A stretch of DNA of 22,976 bases from NCBI GenBank assembly GCA_018814245.1, contig JAHIZN010000078.1:1-22976 (forward strand), written 5' to 3'. The stretch is from a bacterium (GTDB lineage Bacteria; UBA9089; CG2-30-40-21). The notes below the pieces were generated by a model, which ran no database searches, was not told the DNA's origin, and saw nothing but the letters and a program-made list of their open reading frames with translations. How positions within the stretch are numbered: the first letter of the stretch is position 1; the number at the start of each line of letters is the position of its first letter. The translations under genes and the position numbers were made by a program. Below are positions 6,915 to 13,548 of this stretch, piece after piece.

Positions 6915-7739
6915 ATGGCAATAAAGAAATTTAAGCCAACAACACCATCCAGAAGAGGTATGAGTGTTCTTGTATCAGATGATATTACTAAGGGTAAGGC
7001 TCCGGAAAAGTCATTAATGGAGATATTACCGAGTACAGGTGCAAGGAATAATCAAGGCAGGGCTACCCTTAGATTTCGTGGTGGAAGGGTAAAGAGAAAA
7101 TACAGGATCATAGACTTTCGCAGGGATAAATTGAATGTTCCTGCCAAGGTGACATCTATTGAATATGATCCGAATCGTTCGGCTAACATTGCTTTATTGA
7201 CCTATGTAGATGGTGAAAAGAGATATATTTTGTGTCCTGTTGGGTTAAAGGTTGGGAATATGATTTCTGCCGGTGAAGAGGCAGAGATAAAACCAGGCAA
7301 TGCACTTCCATTACGATTTATTCCTGATGGGGTAGCTATTCATAATATTGAGCTAAAAAAGGGAAAGGGTGGCCAAATGGCCAGGTCAGCAGGCAGTTCG
7401 GCTCAATTAGTGGCTAAAGATGGTGATTATTCGCAGGTAAAGCTGCCATCCGGAGAGATACGGTTTGTTCACCTTGATTGTATGGCTACTATTGGTCAGG
7501 TAGGAAATGTAGAGTGGGAGAATGTTACCATAGGTAAGGCAGGCCGTAATAGATGGCTTGGCAAGAGGCCTCATGTACGAGGTGTGGCTATGAATCCAGT
7601 GGATCATCCATTGGGTGGAGGAGAAGGAAAAACATCTGGCGGCAGACATCCATGTTCACCATGGGGTCAGTTGTCTAAGGGATATAAGACCAGAAGGAAT
7701 AAGCGGACTTCAGGAATGATTGTTAAGAAACGGAAATAA
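6915..7739 (+). CDS. rplB: 50S ribosomal protein L2
   Basis: L2 is a primary 23S rRNA-binding protein needed for subunit association and for the peptidyl transferase centre. The 274-residue protein has the N-terminal KKFKPTTPSRRGMSV, the OB-fold RNA-binding region with RKYRIIDFRRDK, the SH3-like domain with GKAGRNRWLGKRPHVRGVAM, and the C-terminal motif NPVDHPLGGGEGKTSGGRHP, which contains the conserved functional histidine. ATG 6915 has GGAGG at 6904-6908. It is followed by rpsS after 12 nt. Confidence 0.97.
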   Translation: MAIKKFKPTTPSRRGMSVLVSDDITKGKAPEKSLMEILPSTGARNNQGRATLRFRGGRVKRKYRIIDFRRDKLNVPAKVTSIEYDPNRSANIALLTYVDGEKRYILCPVGLKVGNMISAGEEAEIKPGNALPLRFIPDGVAIHNIELKKGKGGQMARSAGSSAQLVAKDGDYSQVKLPSGEIRFVHLDCMATIGQVGNVEWENVTIGKAGRNRWLGKRPHVRGVAMNPVDHPLGGGEGKTSGGRHPCSPWGQLSKGYKTRRNKRTSGMIVKKRK

Positions 7740-7751
7740 GGGGGAATAGTT

Positions 7752-8045
7752 GTGGGAAGGTCAATCAAAAAGGGACCCTATATTGATGAAAAATTGTTAA
7801 AGAAAGTGGATACCATGAATAATGTCGGGGATAAAAAGGTGGTAAAAACATGGGCAAGAAGGTCAACAATTCCACCGGAATTTGTTGGTTATACCTTTGC
7901 TGTCCATAATGGAAAGAAGTTTATTCCTGTATATGTAACGGAAAATATGGTTGGACATAAATTGGGTGAGTTTTCTCCTACAAGAGTCTTTAGGGGACAT
8001 AGTGGGACAAAGGCAGATAAGGCGGCAAAGTCAGGAAAGAAATAA
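7752..8045 (+). CDS. rpsS: 30S ribosomal protein S19
   Basis: S19 forms a heterodimer with S13 in the 30S head and contacts A-site tRNA and the inter-subunit bridges. The 97-residue product is standard: GRSIKKGPYIDEKLLKKV, TWARRSTIPPEFVGYTFAVHNG and HKLGEFSPTRVFRGH. It starts with GTG at 7752, preceded by AGGGGGAA at 7739-7746; there is no in-frame ATG near the conserved N-terminus. It lies 12 nt after rplB. Confidence 0.96.
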   Translation: MGRSIKKGPYIDEKLLKKVDTMNNVGDKKVVKTWARRSTIPPEFVGYTFAVHNGKKFIPVYVTENMVGHKLGEFSPTRVFRGHSGTKADKAAKSGKK

Positions 8046-8174
8046 GGCAGCAGTCGGTTGGTAAGGATTAGTTGATAGTCGGGGATTTTCTACGGATTAT
8101 CGATACTATTACTGTGCATTAATGTAGGACAGGCACAGTGTCCTGCCCTACGGCATTAAAAGGAGTAAGCGAAG
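8046..8174. repeat. rpsS-rplV gap with an imperfect GC-rich hairpin
   Basis: The 129 nt gap contains a hairpin at 8124-8151: GTAGG pairs with CCTAC and CAGG with CCTG, with one mismatch and a CAC/GTG tip. It is more GC-rich than its surroundings and resembles a dispersed palindromic unit. A related composition (GCAGGG/CCCTGC) appears upstream of rpoA at 20497-20513. The left half (8046-8090) has AGTCGG and TTGATAGTC runs like the family E repeats. No ORF or promoter is visible. Confidence 0.45.
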
Positions 8175-8507
8175 ATGGAAGCAATGGCACAAGCAAAATA
8201 CTTGAGAATTTCTTCAAGGAAGTTGAGGCAAGTAATGGATGTAGTCCGCGGGAAGAGTGTGGATAGTGCTGTGAATATATTGAAGTTTTTACCAAAAAAG
8301 GCAGCACGATTGATAGAAAAAGTGCTTATTGCAGCAGTAGCTAATGCAAGACAAAAACAAGCAAACCTTGACAAGGAAGATTTGTATATTAAGACTATCT
8401 ATGCAGATGCAGGTACTACCCTGAAACGATGGTTGCCAAGGTGTTTTGGACGGGCAAACAGGATTAGAAAAAGGACAAGTCAGATTACGATTGTTGTTGA
8501 AGGGTGA
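8175..8507 (+). CDS. rplV: 50S ribosomal protein L22
   Basis: L22 contacts all 23S rRNA domains, and its beta-hairpin lines the exit tunnel, where macrolide-resistance changes occur. The 110-residue product has KYLRISSRKLRQVMDVVRGK at the N-terminus and the C-terminal hairpin and strand KRWLPRCFGRANRIRKRTSQ. ATG 8175 has AAGGAG at 8160-8165. ATG 8184 is an alternative that removes three residues. It is followed not by rpsC, as usual, but by an unrelated membrane-protein gene after 64 nt. Confidence 0.95.
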   Translation: MEAMAQAKYLRISSRKLRQVMDVVRGKSVDSAVNILKFLPKKAARLIEKVLIAAVANARQKQANLDKEDLYIKTIYADAGTTLKRWLPRCFGRANRIRKRTSQITIVVEG

Positions 8508-8516
8508 TTCTGGTAA

Positions 8517-8546
8517 AAGAATATGTCTTATAGGACATATTTTCTT
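8517..8546 (+). other. Hairpin between rplV and the inserted membrane-protein gene
   Basis: ATATGTC (8521-8527) pairs perfectly with GACATAT (8534-8540) around TTATAG, and AAGA/TCTT can extend the base of the stem. It lies just upstream of a strong SD at 8556-8563. No T-tract long enough for termination follows. Confidence 0.5.
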
Positions 8547-8571
8547 CTAATTTTCAAGGAGGTACGAGGAT

Positions 8572-8784
8572 ATGCAGTGGCTTTATGTATTGTTAATGTT
8601 ATTGGTGATGATTTTTACTGTATATGAGACTGTTGGGTATTATCGGGAGTATAAACGAAGCAAGACAAAAAAGGATCAGATGAATTTTTTTCTTAAGATT
8701 GGAGTATTGTTGATATTAGTTGTTTTGTTTATTTGGATGATAAATCAGGTTATCGATATTGGTACAGGGATACTTCCTACTTAA
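8572..8784 (+). CDS. Unrecognised 70-residue two-helix membrane protein inserted in the S10 operon
   Basis: I do not recognise this gene. The product has a hydrophobic segment at about residues 3-22, a strongly basic linker at 25-42 (R25, K28, R29, K31, K33, K34, K42) and a second hydrophobic segment at about 43-63. By the positive-inside rule this predicts a helical hairpin with a cytoplasmic linker and both ends outside. There is no signal peptidase site, cysteine pair or catalytic motif. The SD AAGGAGGT (8556-8563, 8 nt spacing) is among the best in the window, which supports a real gene. It sits between rplV and rpsC on the same strand, so it is probably co-transcribed with ribosomal proteins. 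SecG is about this size with two helices, but the glycine-rich SecG loop is absent. Confidence 0.75.
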   Translation: MQWLYVLLMLLVMIFTVYETVGYYREYKRSKTKKDQMNFFLKIGVLLILVVLFIWMINQVIDIGTGILPT

Positions 8785-8859
8785 GAAATTTTTAGTTATA
8801 GGTATTCAGCTAATGTTAATCTGACAGTTGAAAGATTATTTAGAGACAAGGGGTATGAA

Positions 8860-9507
8860 ATGGGACAAAAGACGCATCCAATTGGTTTTCGGGTAAACTA
8901 TCTTTATGATTGGGAATCCAGATGGTTTAATGATAGAACATATGCCAAGGATATTATTGAGGATATAAAGATTCGCAGGTTTATTAAGAATAAGTTGCAG
9001 CAGGCTGGTATTGCCAAGATAATAATTGATCGTTTTGGTCAGAAGATGCGGGTAAATATTCATACATCCAGACCAGGAATAATTATTGGTCGTGGTGGAC
9101 AGGAGATAGATAAGCTACGCAAGATAGTTCAGCCAATGACTAAAGCACAATTGCTTATAGATATTCATGAGATAAAGAATGTAGAGACTAATGCTCAGCT
9201 TGTAGCAGAGAATATTGCTCAACAGCTTGTTAAGAGGGTTTCTTTTCGTAGGGCGATGAAACAGGCTGTAACTACAGCCTTGCGAAATGGTGCTCTTGGT
9301 GTAAAGATAATGTGTGCCGGACGACTTGGTGGAGCAGAAATAGCTCGAACTGAATGGTATCGTGAGGGAAGGGTGCCTCTGCAGACAATCAGAGCTGATA
9401 TAGATTATGGAACTACTGAAGCAAATACAACCTTTGGAAAGATTGGTGTAAAAGTATGGATATTTAAGGGAGAAATTATAGATAGAGCAGGGTCAGGGGG
9501 AGAATAA
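8860..9507 (+). CDS. rpsC: 30S ribosomal protein S3
   Basis: S3 lies at the mRNA entry tunnel and contributes to the helicase activity of the 30S subunit. The 215-residue protein starts MGQKTHPIGFRVN, contains a type II KH domain with the GRGG loop at residues 77-80, and has the C-terminal S3 domain with GVKIMCAGRLGGAEIARTEW and GTTEANTTFGKIGVKVWIFKGE. The ATG at 8860 follows AAGGGG. The C-terminal tail after IFKGE is short compared with E. coli, as in many bacteria. It is separated from orf70 by 75 nt. Confidence 0.96.
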   Translation: MGQKTHPIGFRVNYLYDWESRWFNDRTYAKDIIEDIKIRRFIKNKLQQAGIAKIIIDRFGQKMRVNIHTSRPGIIIGRGGQEIDKLRKIVQPMTKAQLLIDIHEIKNVETNAQLVAENIAQQLVKRVSFRRAMKQAVTTALRNGALGVKIMCAGRLGGAEIARTEWYREGRVPLQTIRADIDYGTTEANTTFGKIGVKVWIFKGEIIDRAGSGGE

Positions 9508-9573
9508 TTGCGAATCTCGAATTGCGAATCGCGGATTTGAAGAAATGGAACAGATTTAAGATTCGGGATTGAT
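9508..9573. repeat. Dispersed repeat family B, copy 1 (rpsC-rplP gap)
   Basis: The gap contains CGAATCTCGAATTGCGAATC (9511-9530), then AACAGATTTAAGATTCGGGATTGA. Copy 2 at 18781-18870 has the same 20-mer and a matching right part (AACAGATTAGCGATTCGCGATTGA). AATC/GATT units on the left and right are inversely related, so each copy could fold into a hairpin. It lies entirely between stop codon and SD. Confidence 0.65.
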
Positions 9574-9588
9574 AAGGAGAATAAGAAC

Positions 9589-10011
9589 ATGTTAATGCCA
9601 AAAAGGGTTAAATATAGGAAGCAACATAAGGGTAGAATGAAAGGCATGGCAGATACCGGATGTCAGATGAGTTTTGGTGAGTTTGGTCTTCAGGCATTAG
9701 AGCCAAAGTGGATAACTGACAGGCAGATAGAGGCAGCAAGAATTGCTATGACCAGATATGTAAAACGAGGCGGGAAGGTTTGGATCAGAATATTTCCAGA
9801 TAAGCCTATTACATCTAAGCCTGCTGAAACTCGTATGGGTAAGGGCAAGGGAGCACCATGTGGCTGGGTGGCTGTGGTTAAACCCGGAAGAATGATGTTT
9901 GAGCTGGCTGGTGTTACTGCAGAGGTAGCTAAAGAGGCTATGAGACGAATGAGTCATAAGTTGCCTTTGAAAACAAAGTTTGTTGTCCGTGGAGAGGAAA
10001 TTATAATGTAA
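9589..10011 (+). CDS. rplP: 50S ribosomal protein L16
   Basis: L16 contacts the A-site tRNA elbow and organises the peptidyl transferase centre. The 140-residue product is standard: MLMPKRVKYRKQHKGRMKG at the start, GGKVWIRIFPDKPITSKPAE mid-protein, and RMGKGKGAP followed by WVAVVKPGRMMFELAGV. The ATG at 9589 follows AAGGAG. The spacing to rpmC is 53 nt. Confidence 0.97.
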   Translation: MLMPKRVKYRKQHKGRMKGMADTGCQMSFGEFGLQALEPKWITDRQIEAARIAMTRYVKRGGKVWIRIFPDKPITSKPAETRMGKGKGAPCGWVAVVKPGRMMFELAGVTAEVAKEAMRRMSHKLPLKTKFVVRGEEIIM

Positions 10012-10018
10012 GTGAGTG

Positions 10019-10042
10019 TCAGACCTGTCAGACAAGTCAGAC
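10019..10042 (+). repeat. Three TCAGAC units with 9 nt period in the rplP-rpmC gap
   Basis: TCAGAC occurs at 10019-10024, 10028-10033 and 10037-10042, separated by CTG and AAG. This short tandem array lies directly upstream of the rpmC SD (AGGAGA, 10051-10056). Function unknown. Confidence 0.5.
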
Positions 10043-10064
10043 TTAAAATCAGGAGAAACAAAAG

Positions 10065-10256
10065 ATGAAACTGAGAGAATTAAAGGAATTAACCTTGGAA
10101 GAGCTTTATGATAAAAGAAAGGATTTGTATAGAGAATTGTTAAACTTAAGACATCAGTCTGCTTTGAGAAAATTGGATAATCCAGCAAGGATACGCCAGG
10201 TTCGTCGTGGAATTGCCAGGGTATTGACCCTGATTAGAAATATGGAAACAGTTTAG
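10065..10256 (+). CDS. rpmC: 50S ribosomal protein L29
   Basis: L29 is a small two-helix protein beside L23 at the tunnel exit. The 63-residue product has MKLRELKELTLEELYDKRKD and LYRELLNLRHQSALRKLDNP, followed by RIRQVRRGIARVLTLI, the usual L29 pattern. ATG 10065 follows AGGAGA at 10051-10056. Downstream is a 239 nt gap before rpsQ, unusual because rpmC and rpsQ are normally nearly contiguous. Confidence 0.95.
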   Translation: MKLRELKELTLEELYDKRKDLYRELLNLRHQSALRKLDNPARIRQVRRGIARVLTLIRNMETV

Positions 10257-10259
10257 CTA

Positions 10260-10396
10260 ACCGAAGAGACGCTGAGACGCTGAGTATGGAAATTACTCAA
10301 ACAACAGAAATTAGAACACAGAAAGATAAAGAGGAAAAATTTGTAGTCTGTGCTCTGTAACCTTATTTATTCTCTGCGTCTTTGCGCCTCTGCGGT
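10260..10396. repeat. MITE-like inverted-repeat element in the rpmC-rpsQ gap
   Basis: The left end 10260-10284 (begins ACCGAAGAGACGCTGAGACG) and the right end 10372-10396 (CTCTGCGTCTTTGCG, then CCTCTGCGGT) match as inverted repeats at 20 of 25 positions. An inner pair AGAACACAGA/TCTGTGCTCT also matches approximately. From general knowledge, intergenic elements with ends of the form GCAGAGACGCAGAG recur in many bacterial genomes. There is no transposase and no clear target-site duplication. Confidence 0.65.
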
Positions 10397-10495
10397 GAAC
10401 TATTACGAAATATGGAAATTTAATCATGTAGTGTGGTAGTCTCTGATTTTATCCAGGCTATCAGACCACTGACAGGTATATGGAGGAGATGTTTG

Positions 10496-10753
10496 ATGCA
10501 GGATAGAGGAAGACGGAAAGTAAGAGAAGGAGATGTTATCTCAAATAAGATGGATAAAACTGTTGTCGTCAGTGTTGTCAGTCGAAAGAAACATCCTGTC
10601 TACGAAAAGATAATTAGTATTAAAAAGAATTATTATGCCCATGATGAAGAAAATCATTGCAAGACAGGGGATAGGGTAAAAATCATGGAGACAAGACCAC
10701 TTTCTAAGACAAAGAGATGGCGTGTGACAGAGATTGTAAGGAAGGCGGTGTAA
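10496..10753 (+). CDS. rpsQ: 30S ribosomal protein S17
   Basis: S17 is an OB-fold primary 16S rRNA-binding protein of the 30S body. The 85-residue product begins MQDRGRRKVREGDVISNKMD, continues KTVVVSV, and contains KHPVYEKII, the conserved DEENHCKTGDRVKIMETRPLS and SKTKRWRV. ATG 10496 has GGAGGAG at 10482-10488. The longer open frame from 10433 adds 21 unconserved residues encoded by intergenic DNA. Last gene of the S10 set; rplN follows after 4 nt, so S10 and spc are joined. Confidence 0.95.
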   Translation: MQDRGRRKVREGDVISNKMDKTVVVSVVSRKKHPVYEKIISIKKNYYAHDEENHCKTGDRVKIMETRPLSKTKRWRVTEIVRKAV

Positions 10754-10757
10754 AGAG

Positions 10758-11126
10758 ATGATTCAGACACAGACAAGATGTAGTGTAGCTGATAATTCAG
10801 GGGCAAAAGAGGTGTTGTGTATTCGGGTACTAAAGGGATCGAATGCTCGATATGCTAAGGTAGGGGATATAATTGTAGCAGCAGTAAAAGAGGCTATTCC
10901 ATGTGCTGCGGTTAAGTCTGGTGATGTGGTCAAGGCTGTGGTAGTACGAACCGTTAATCAAATAAAAAGAAAGGATGGTTCAGCCTTAAGGTTTGATAAT
11001 AATGCTGTGGTAATAGTAGATGAACAGGGCAATCCAAAGGGAACCAGAATATTTGGGCCGGTTGCAAGGGAACTAAGGGCAAAGAATTATATGAAGATTA
11101 TCACCTTAGCTCCAGAGGTTGTGTAG
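10758..11126 (+). CDS. rplN: 50S ribosomal protein L14
   Basis: L14 lies at the subunit interface, forms a bridge with 16S rRNA and is the binding site of the silencing factor RsfS. The 122-residue length is exactly typical. It starts MIQTQTRCSVADNSGAKEVL, has KRKDGSALRFDNNAVVIVD and ends with RIFGPVARELRAKNYMKIIT and LAPEVV. ATG 10758 lies 4 nt after the rpsQ stop, so translation is likely coupled. Confidence 0.97.
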   Translation: MIQTQTRCSVADNSGAKEVLCIRVLKGSNARYAKVGDIIVAAVKEAIPCAAVKSGDVVKAVVVRTVNQIKRKDGSALRFDNNAVVIVDEQGNPKGTRIFGPVARELRAKNYMKIITLAPEVV

Positions 11127-11135
11127 TACTATTTA

Positions 11136-11157
11136 TATAAGTCGTATAAGACTTATA
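11136..11157 (+). other. Hairpin in the rplN-rplX gap
   Basis: TATAAGTC (11136-11143) pairs with GACTTATA (11150-11157) around GTATAA. The core matches the TAAGTC/GACTTA palindrome in the rpsK-rpsD gap. The SD of rplX begins a few bases after the stem. Confidence 0.55.
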
Positions 11158-11177
11158 CTATTAAAAGGTGATATAAT

Positions 11178-11513
11178 ATGAATCGATTTCATGTGAAAAA
11201 AGGTGATAAGGTAGAGGTAATTGCTGGTAAGGATAAGGGAAAGAATGGAAAGATACTTCATGTTCTTTCTGCTAAACAGCGGGTTTTGGTTGAAGGGGTT
11301 AATATGATTAAAAAGCATACCCGTCCTAATCCCCAAAAGGCTCAAACTGGTGGGATAGTTACTCGTGAGGCATCTCTTCATGTCTCAAATGTGATGTTTA
11401 TCTGCCCAAATTGTAATCGGCCAACCAGATTGGGACAGTTAATCCTGGAGGGTGGAATAAAATCACGCATTTGTCGAAAATGCTCTGAGATTGTGGATAA
11501 AGAGAAAAAGTAA
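11178..11513 (+). CDS. rplX: 50S ribosomal protein L24 with C-terminal zinc-ribbon cysteines
   Basis: L24 is an assembly initiator that binds the 5' end of 23S rRNA. The 111-residue product has an N-terminal KOW motif (about 4-32: KKGDKVEVIAGKDKGKNGKI) and VNMIKKHTRPNPQKAQTGGI. The C-terminal part has CPNC (76, 79) and CRKC (99, 102), a likely zinc ribbon found in many bacterial L24 proteins but absent from E. coli. ATG 11178 follows AAAGGTGA. Confidence 0.96.
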   Translation: MNRFHVKKGDKVEVIAGKDKGKNGKILHVLSAKQRVLVEGVNMIKKHTRPNPQKAQTGGIVTREASLHVSNVMFICPNCNRPTRLGQLILEGGIKSRICRKCSEIVDKEKK

Positions 11514-11521
11514 TGAGAATA

Positions 11522-11542
11522 GCACCCCTGATTTATTAGGGT
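11522..11542 (+). other. Short hairpin in the rplX-rplE gap
   Basis: CACCC pairs with GGGTG at the two ends of 11522-11542, with an AT-rich 11 nt loop. There is no T-tract. It ends just before the rplE SD (GGGGAGAAGGA). Confidence 0.35.
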
Positions 11543-11561
11543 GTGGGGAGAAGGAATAATA

Positions 11562-12107
11562 ATGGCTGCAATAGTTTTGAAGGAAAAATATGATAATGAG
11601 ATTATTCCTCAGATGATGAAGGAATTGGGATATAAAAATAAATGGGCTGTACCTCGCATGGAAAAGATTGTGCTGAATATTGGATTGGGTGAGGGTGGTT
11701 CTAATCCCAAGCTGCTTGATGTTGCTATGCAGGAATTGGCACAGATTACAGGAAGACGGGGAATAAAGACTAAGGCGAAAAAGTCTATTGCTAATTTTAA
11801 GCTGCGGGCAGGAATGGCTATAGGGTGTATGGTTACGCTGCGCGGTCGGGCTATGTATGAATTTTTTTATCGTTTGATAAATATTTCCCTTCCCAGGGTT
11901 AGGGATTTCAGGGGGTTGTCTCCCAAGTCTTTTGATGGTCATGGGAATTATACCATGGGGATTAGAGAACAAATAATCTTTCCAGAGATTAATTATGATA
12001 AGATTGAAAAGGCTACAGGTATGAATATTACCATAGCAACAACGGCTGGGACAGATGAAGAATCAAGAGAGTTGTTGAAGTTATTTGGGATGCCTTTTAG
12101 GAAATAG
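11562..12107 (+). CDS. rplE: 50S ribosomal protein L5
   Basis: L5 binds 5S rRNA with L18 and L25, contacts P-site tRNA and forms an inter-subunit bridge with S13. The 181-residue product has the N-terminal YKNKWAVPRMEKIVLNIGLG, the core with GRRGIKTKAKKSIANFKLRA and RVRDFRGLSPKSFDGHGNYT, and IIFPEINYDKI. ATG 11562 has AAGGA at 11551-11555. An upstream in-frame GTG at 11541 would add seven residues that span the SD and was rejected. Confidence 0.96.
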   Translation: MAAIVLKEKYDNEIIPQMMKELGYKNKWAVPRMEKIVLNIGLGEGGSNPKLLDVAMQELAQITGRRGIKTKAKKSIANFKLRAGMAIGCMVTLRGRAMYEFFYRLINISLPRVRDFRGLSPKSFDGHGNYTMGIREQIIFPEINYDKIEKATGMNITIATTAGTDEESRELLKLFGMPFRK

Positions 12108-12213
12108 ATACGAAGAGCATTCAGTCAACAGGAATCAGTTTAAGATGCTTTTGTGTTGAAGCTGACAACTGGCTACTGATATCTGAAAGCTTAGGAAAAA
12201 TAGGTGGGTGTTT
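12108..12213. other. rplE-rpsN gap with repeat-like sequence
   Basis: The 106 nt gap contains CAGTCAACAGGAATCAG on the left and GAAGCTGACAACTGGCTACT, then GATATCTGAAAGCTTAGG, on the right. These words resemble the family E repeats seen upstream of secY and downstream of rplR, but the match is loose. Only the rpsN SD (AGGTGGG, 12202-12208) is clear. Confidence 0.3.
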
Positions 12214-12399
12214 ATGGCAAAGAAGTCTATGATAATTAAGGCAAATAGAGAGCCAAAGTTTAAGGTGAGAAAATATCACCGATGTCAATTATGCGGCCGT
12301 CCAAGGGGTTATTTGCGTCAGTTTGGAATGTGTCGAATATGTTTCCGTATGCTTGCTTTGCAGGGGAAAATACCTGGTGTAAGAAAGGCGAGCTGGTAA
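12214..12399 (+). CDS. rpsN: 30S ribosomal protein S14, zinc-binding type
   Basis: S14 is a late-assembly protein of the 30S head next to S3 and S10. The 61-residue product is the short type Z form. Cysteines C24, C27, C40 and C43 form two CxxC knuckles (CQLC and CRIC), followed by the conserved C-terminal stretch with GKIPGVRKASW. ATG 12214 has AGGTGGG just upstream. An in-frame GTG at 12208 overlaps the SD and was rejected. Confidence 0.96.
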   Translation: MAKKSMIIKANREPKFKVRKYHRCQLCGRPRGYLRQFGMCRICFRMLALQGKIPGVRKASW

Positions 12400-12407
12400 T
12401 AATTAAA

Positions 12408-12472
12408 CAGAATTCAGAATACAGGAGTCAGAATTCAGAATGCCTGCGGTAGTTACATTCGCTGGCAGGGGT
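12408..12472. repeat. Composite dispersed repeat family D, copy 1 (rpsN-rpsH gap)
   Basis: The left module is CAGAATTCAGAATACAGGAG followed by TCAGAATTCAGAAT. The right module is a CCTGC ... TAGTT..TTCGC ... GCAGG hairpin at about 12442-12468. Copy 2, with the same two modules in the same order and orientation, is at 22890-22953. Families F and E follow directly, so this 150 nt gap is built from three repeat types. Confidence 0.6.
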
Positions 12473-12477
12473 AGACT

Positions 12478-12514
12478 GACAAGTGGTAGTATTAAAGACT
12501 GACCACTTGAATAG
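12478..12514. repeat. Repeat family F, copy 1
   Basis: GACAAGTGGTAGTATT, then GACCACTTGAATAG; CAAGTGG and CCACTTG form an inverted repeat. Copy 2 at 20432-20488 shares GACAAGTGG.AGTATT, GACCAC and GAATAG but has a longer middle. It is followed here by AGCTGAATGCTGATAGC (family E-like, about 12513-12530). Confidence 0.5.
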
Positions 12515-12549
12515 CTGAATGCTGATAGCTTAAAAAGGGGTGATTGAAA

Positions 12550-12945
12550 TTGCTAACAGATCCAATTGCTGATATGCTAACGAGAATCAGGAATGCGAAT
12601 AAGGCTGGTCATGAAAAATTAGATGTGCCTGCTTCTATCTTAAAGACAGAGATAGCCTCTCTTCTTAAAAGAGAGAAGTATATCAAGAACTATAAGTTTA
12701 TAGAGGATAGAAAACAGGGTGTATTGCGGATATATCTGAGATATGGACCAAATAATGAGAGGATAATCACTAATCTAAAGAGGATTAGCAAACCAGGGTT
12801 GCGAAGATATAAAGGGTCAGAAGATATATCAAGGGTGTTTAGTGGGTTAGGGATGTCAATTGTTTCTACATCAAAGGGAATATTAACCGATAGAGAGTGT
12901 CGAAAAATGAATGTTGGCGGAGAGATATTGTGTGAGGTGTGGTAA
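12550..12945 (+). CDS. rpsH: 30S ribosomal protein S8
   Basis: S8 is a primary 16S rRNA-binding protein of the central domain and the translational repressor of the spc operon in E. coli. The 131-residue product has DPIADMLTRIRNANKAGHEK at the N-terminus and the C-terminal signatures SKPGLRRYKGSEDISRVFSG, then GLGMSIVSTSKGILTDREC. No ATG lies near the conserved start. I chose TTG 12550 because AAGGGGTGA ends 6-9 nt upstream and it gives MLTDPIADM. A TTG at 12544 is too close to the SD. The gene overlaps rplF by one base. Confidence 0.93.
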   Translation: MLTDPIADMLTRIRNANKAGHEKLDVPASILKTEIASLLKREKYIKNYKFIEDRKQGVLRIYLRYGPNNERIITNLKRISKPGLRRYKGSEDISRVFSGLGMSIVSTSKGILTDRECRKMNVGGEILCEVW

Positions 12946-13487
12946 TGTCAAGGATTGGAAGAAAACCGATAGTTATCCCGTCAGGGATTAAATTTGAGTT
13001 AAATAATCATCAGATAGTTGTTGATGGTCCAAAGGGAAGGTTGGATTGGATAGTTCCAGCCTCAATGAGTGTTTCAAATGAGGGAAATCAGGTTGTTGTG
13101 AGCCGTCCGACAGATAGCTGTCAGCATAGAAAATTGCATGGGTTGACCAGAAGTCTTATTCAGAATATGGTTGATGGTGTATCTAAGGGATTTACAAAAG
13201 AGCTGATAATTGAAGGGATAGGGTATCGAGCTGAATTAAAGGGTAAGAATGTTGTTTTTGCCCTTGGTTATTCTCATCCTGTTGTATTTGAGCCGCCAGA
13301 AGGGATTGCCTTTGAAGTTCCGGAACCTACCCGTGTAAGGGTTATAGGGATTAATAAGGAATTGGTAGGTGAGACTGCAGCTAAGATTCGTCAGATTCGT
13401 AAGGCAGATTGTTATAAAGCAAAAGGATTAAAGTATGTTGGTGAGGTAATCAGAAGAAAGGCTGGTAAGGTAGGCGGTAAGAAATAA
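12945..13487 (+). CDS. rplF: 50S ribosomal protein L6
   Basis: L6 lies near the sarcin-ricin loop at the factor-binding site. The 180-residue product has two repeated L6 domains. MSRIGRKPIVIPSG begins the first, and the second ends with the L6 signature KADCYKAKGLKYVGEVIRRK and KAGKVGGKK. The ATG at 12945 overlaps the rpsH stop (TAATG) and has GAGGTG at 12934-12939 within rpsH, so translation is coupled. Confidence 0.97.
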   Translation: MSRIGRKPIVIPSGIKFELNNHQIVVDGPKGRLDWIVPASMSVSNEGNQVVVSRPTDSCQHRKLHGLTRSLIQNMVDGVSKGFTKELIIEGIGYRAELKGKNVVFALGYSHPVVFEPPEGIAFEVPEPTRVRVIGINKELVGETAAKIRQIRKADCYKAKGLKYVGEVIRRKAGKVGGKK

Positions 13488-13548
13488 GCAGGCTATTGGC
13501 TATGCTAACAGCTTATGTTTGTTATATTTGACGGGAAGGGATGAAACA

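Noticed and set aside
10260..10396. Complete insertion sequence
   Set aside because: No transposase ORF is present, and I saw no clear target-site duplication.
10433..10495. Upstream extension of rpsQ
   Set aside because: The 21 extra residues come from intergenic DNA; S17 normally begins close to the RGRRKVR motif.
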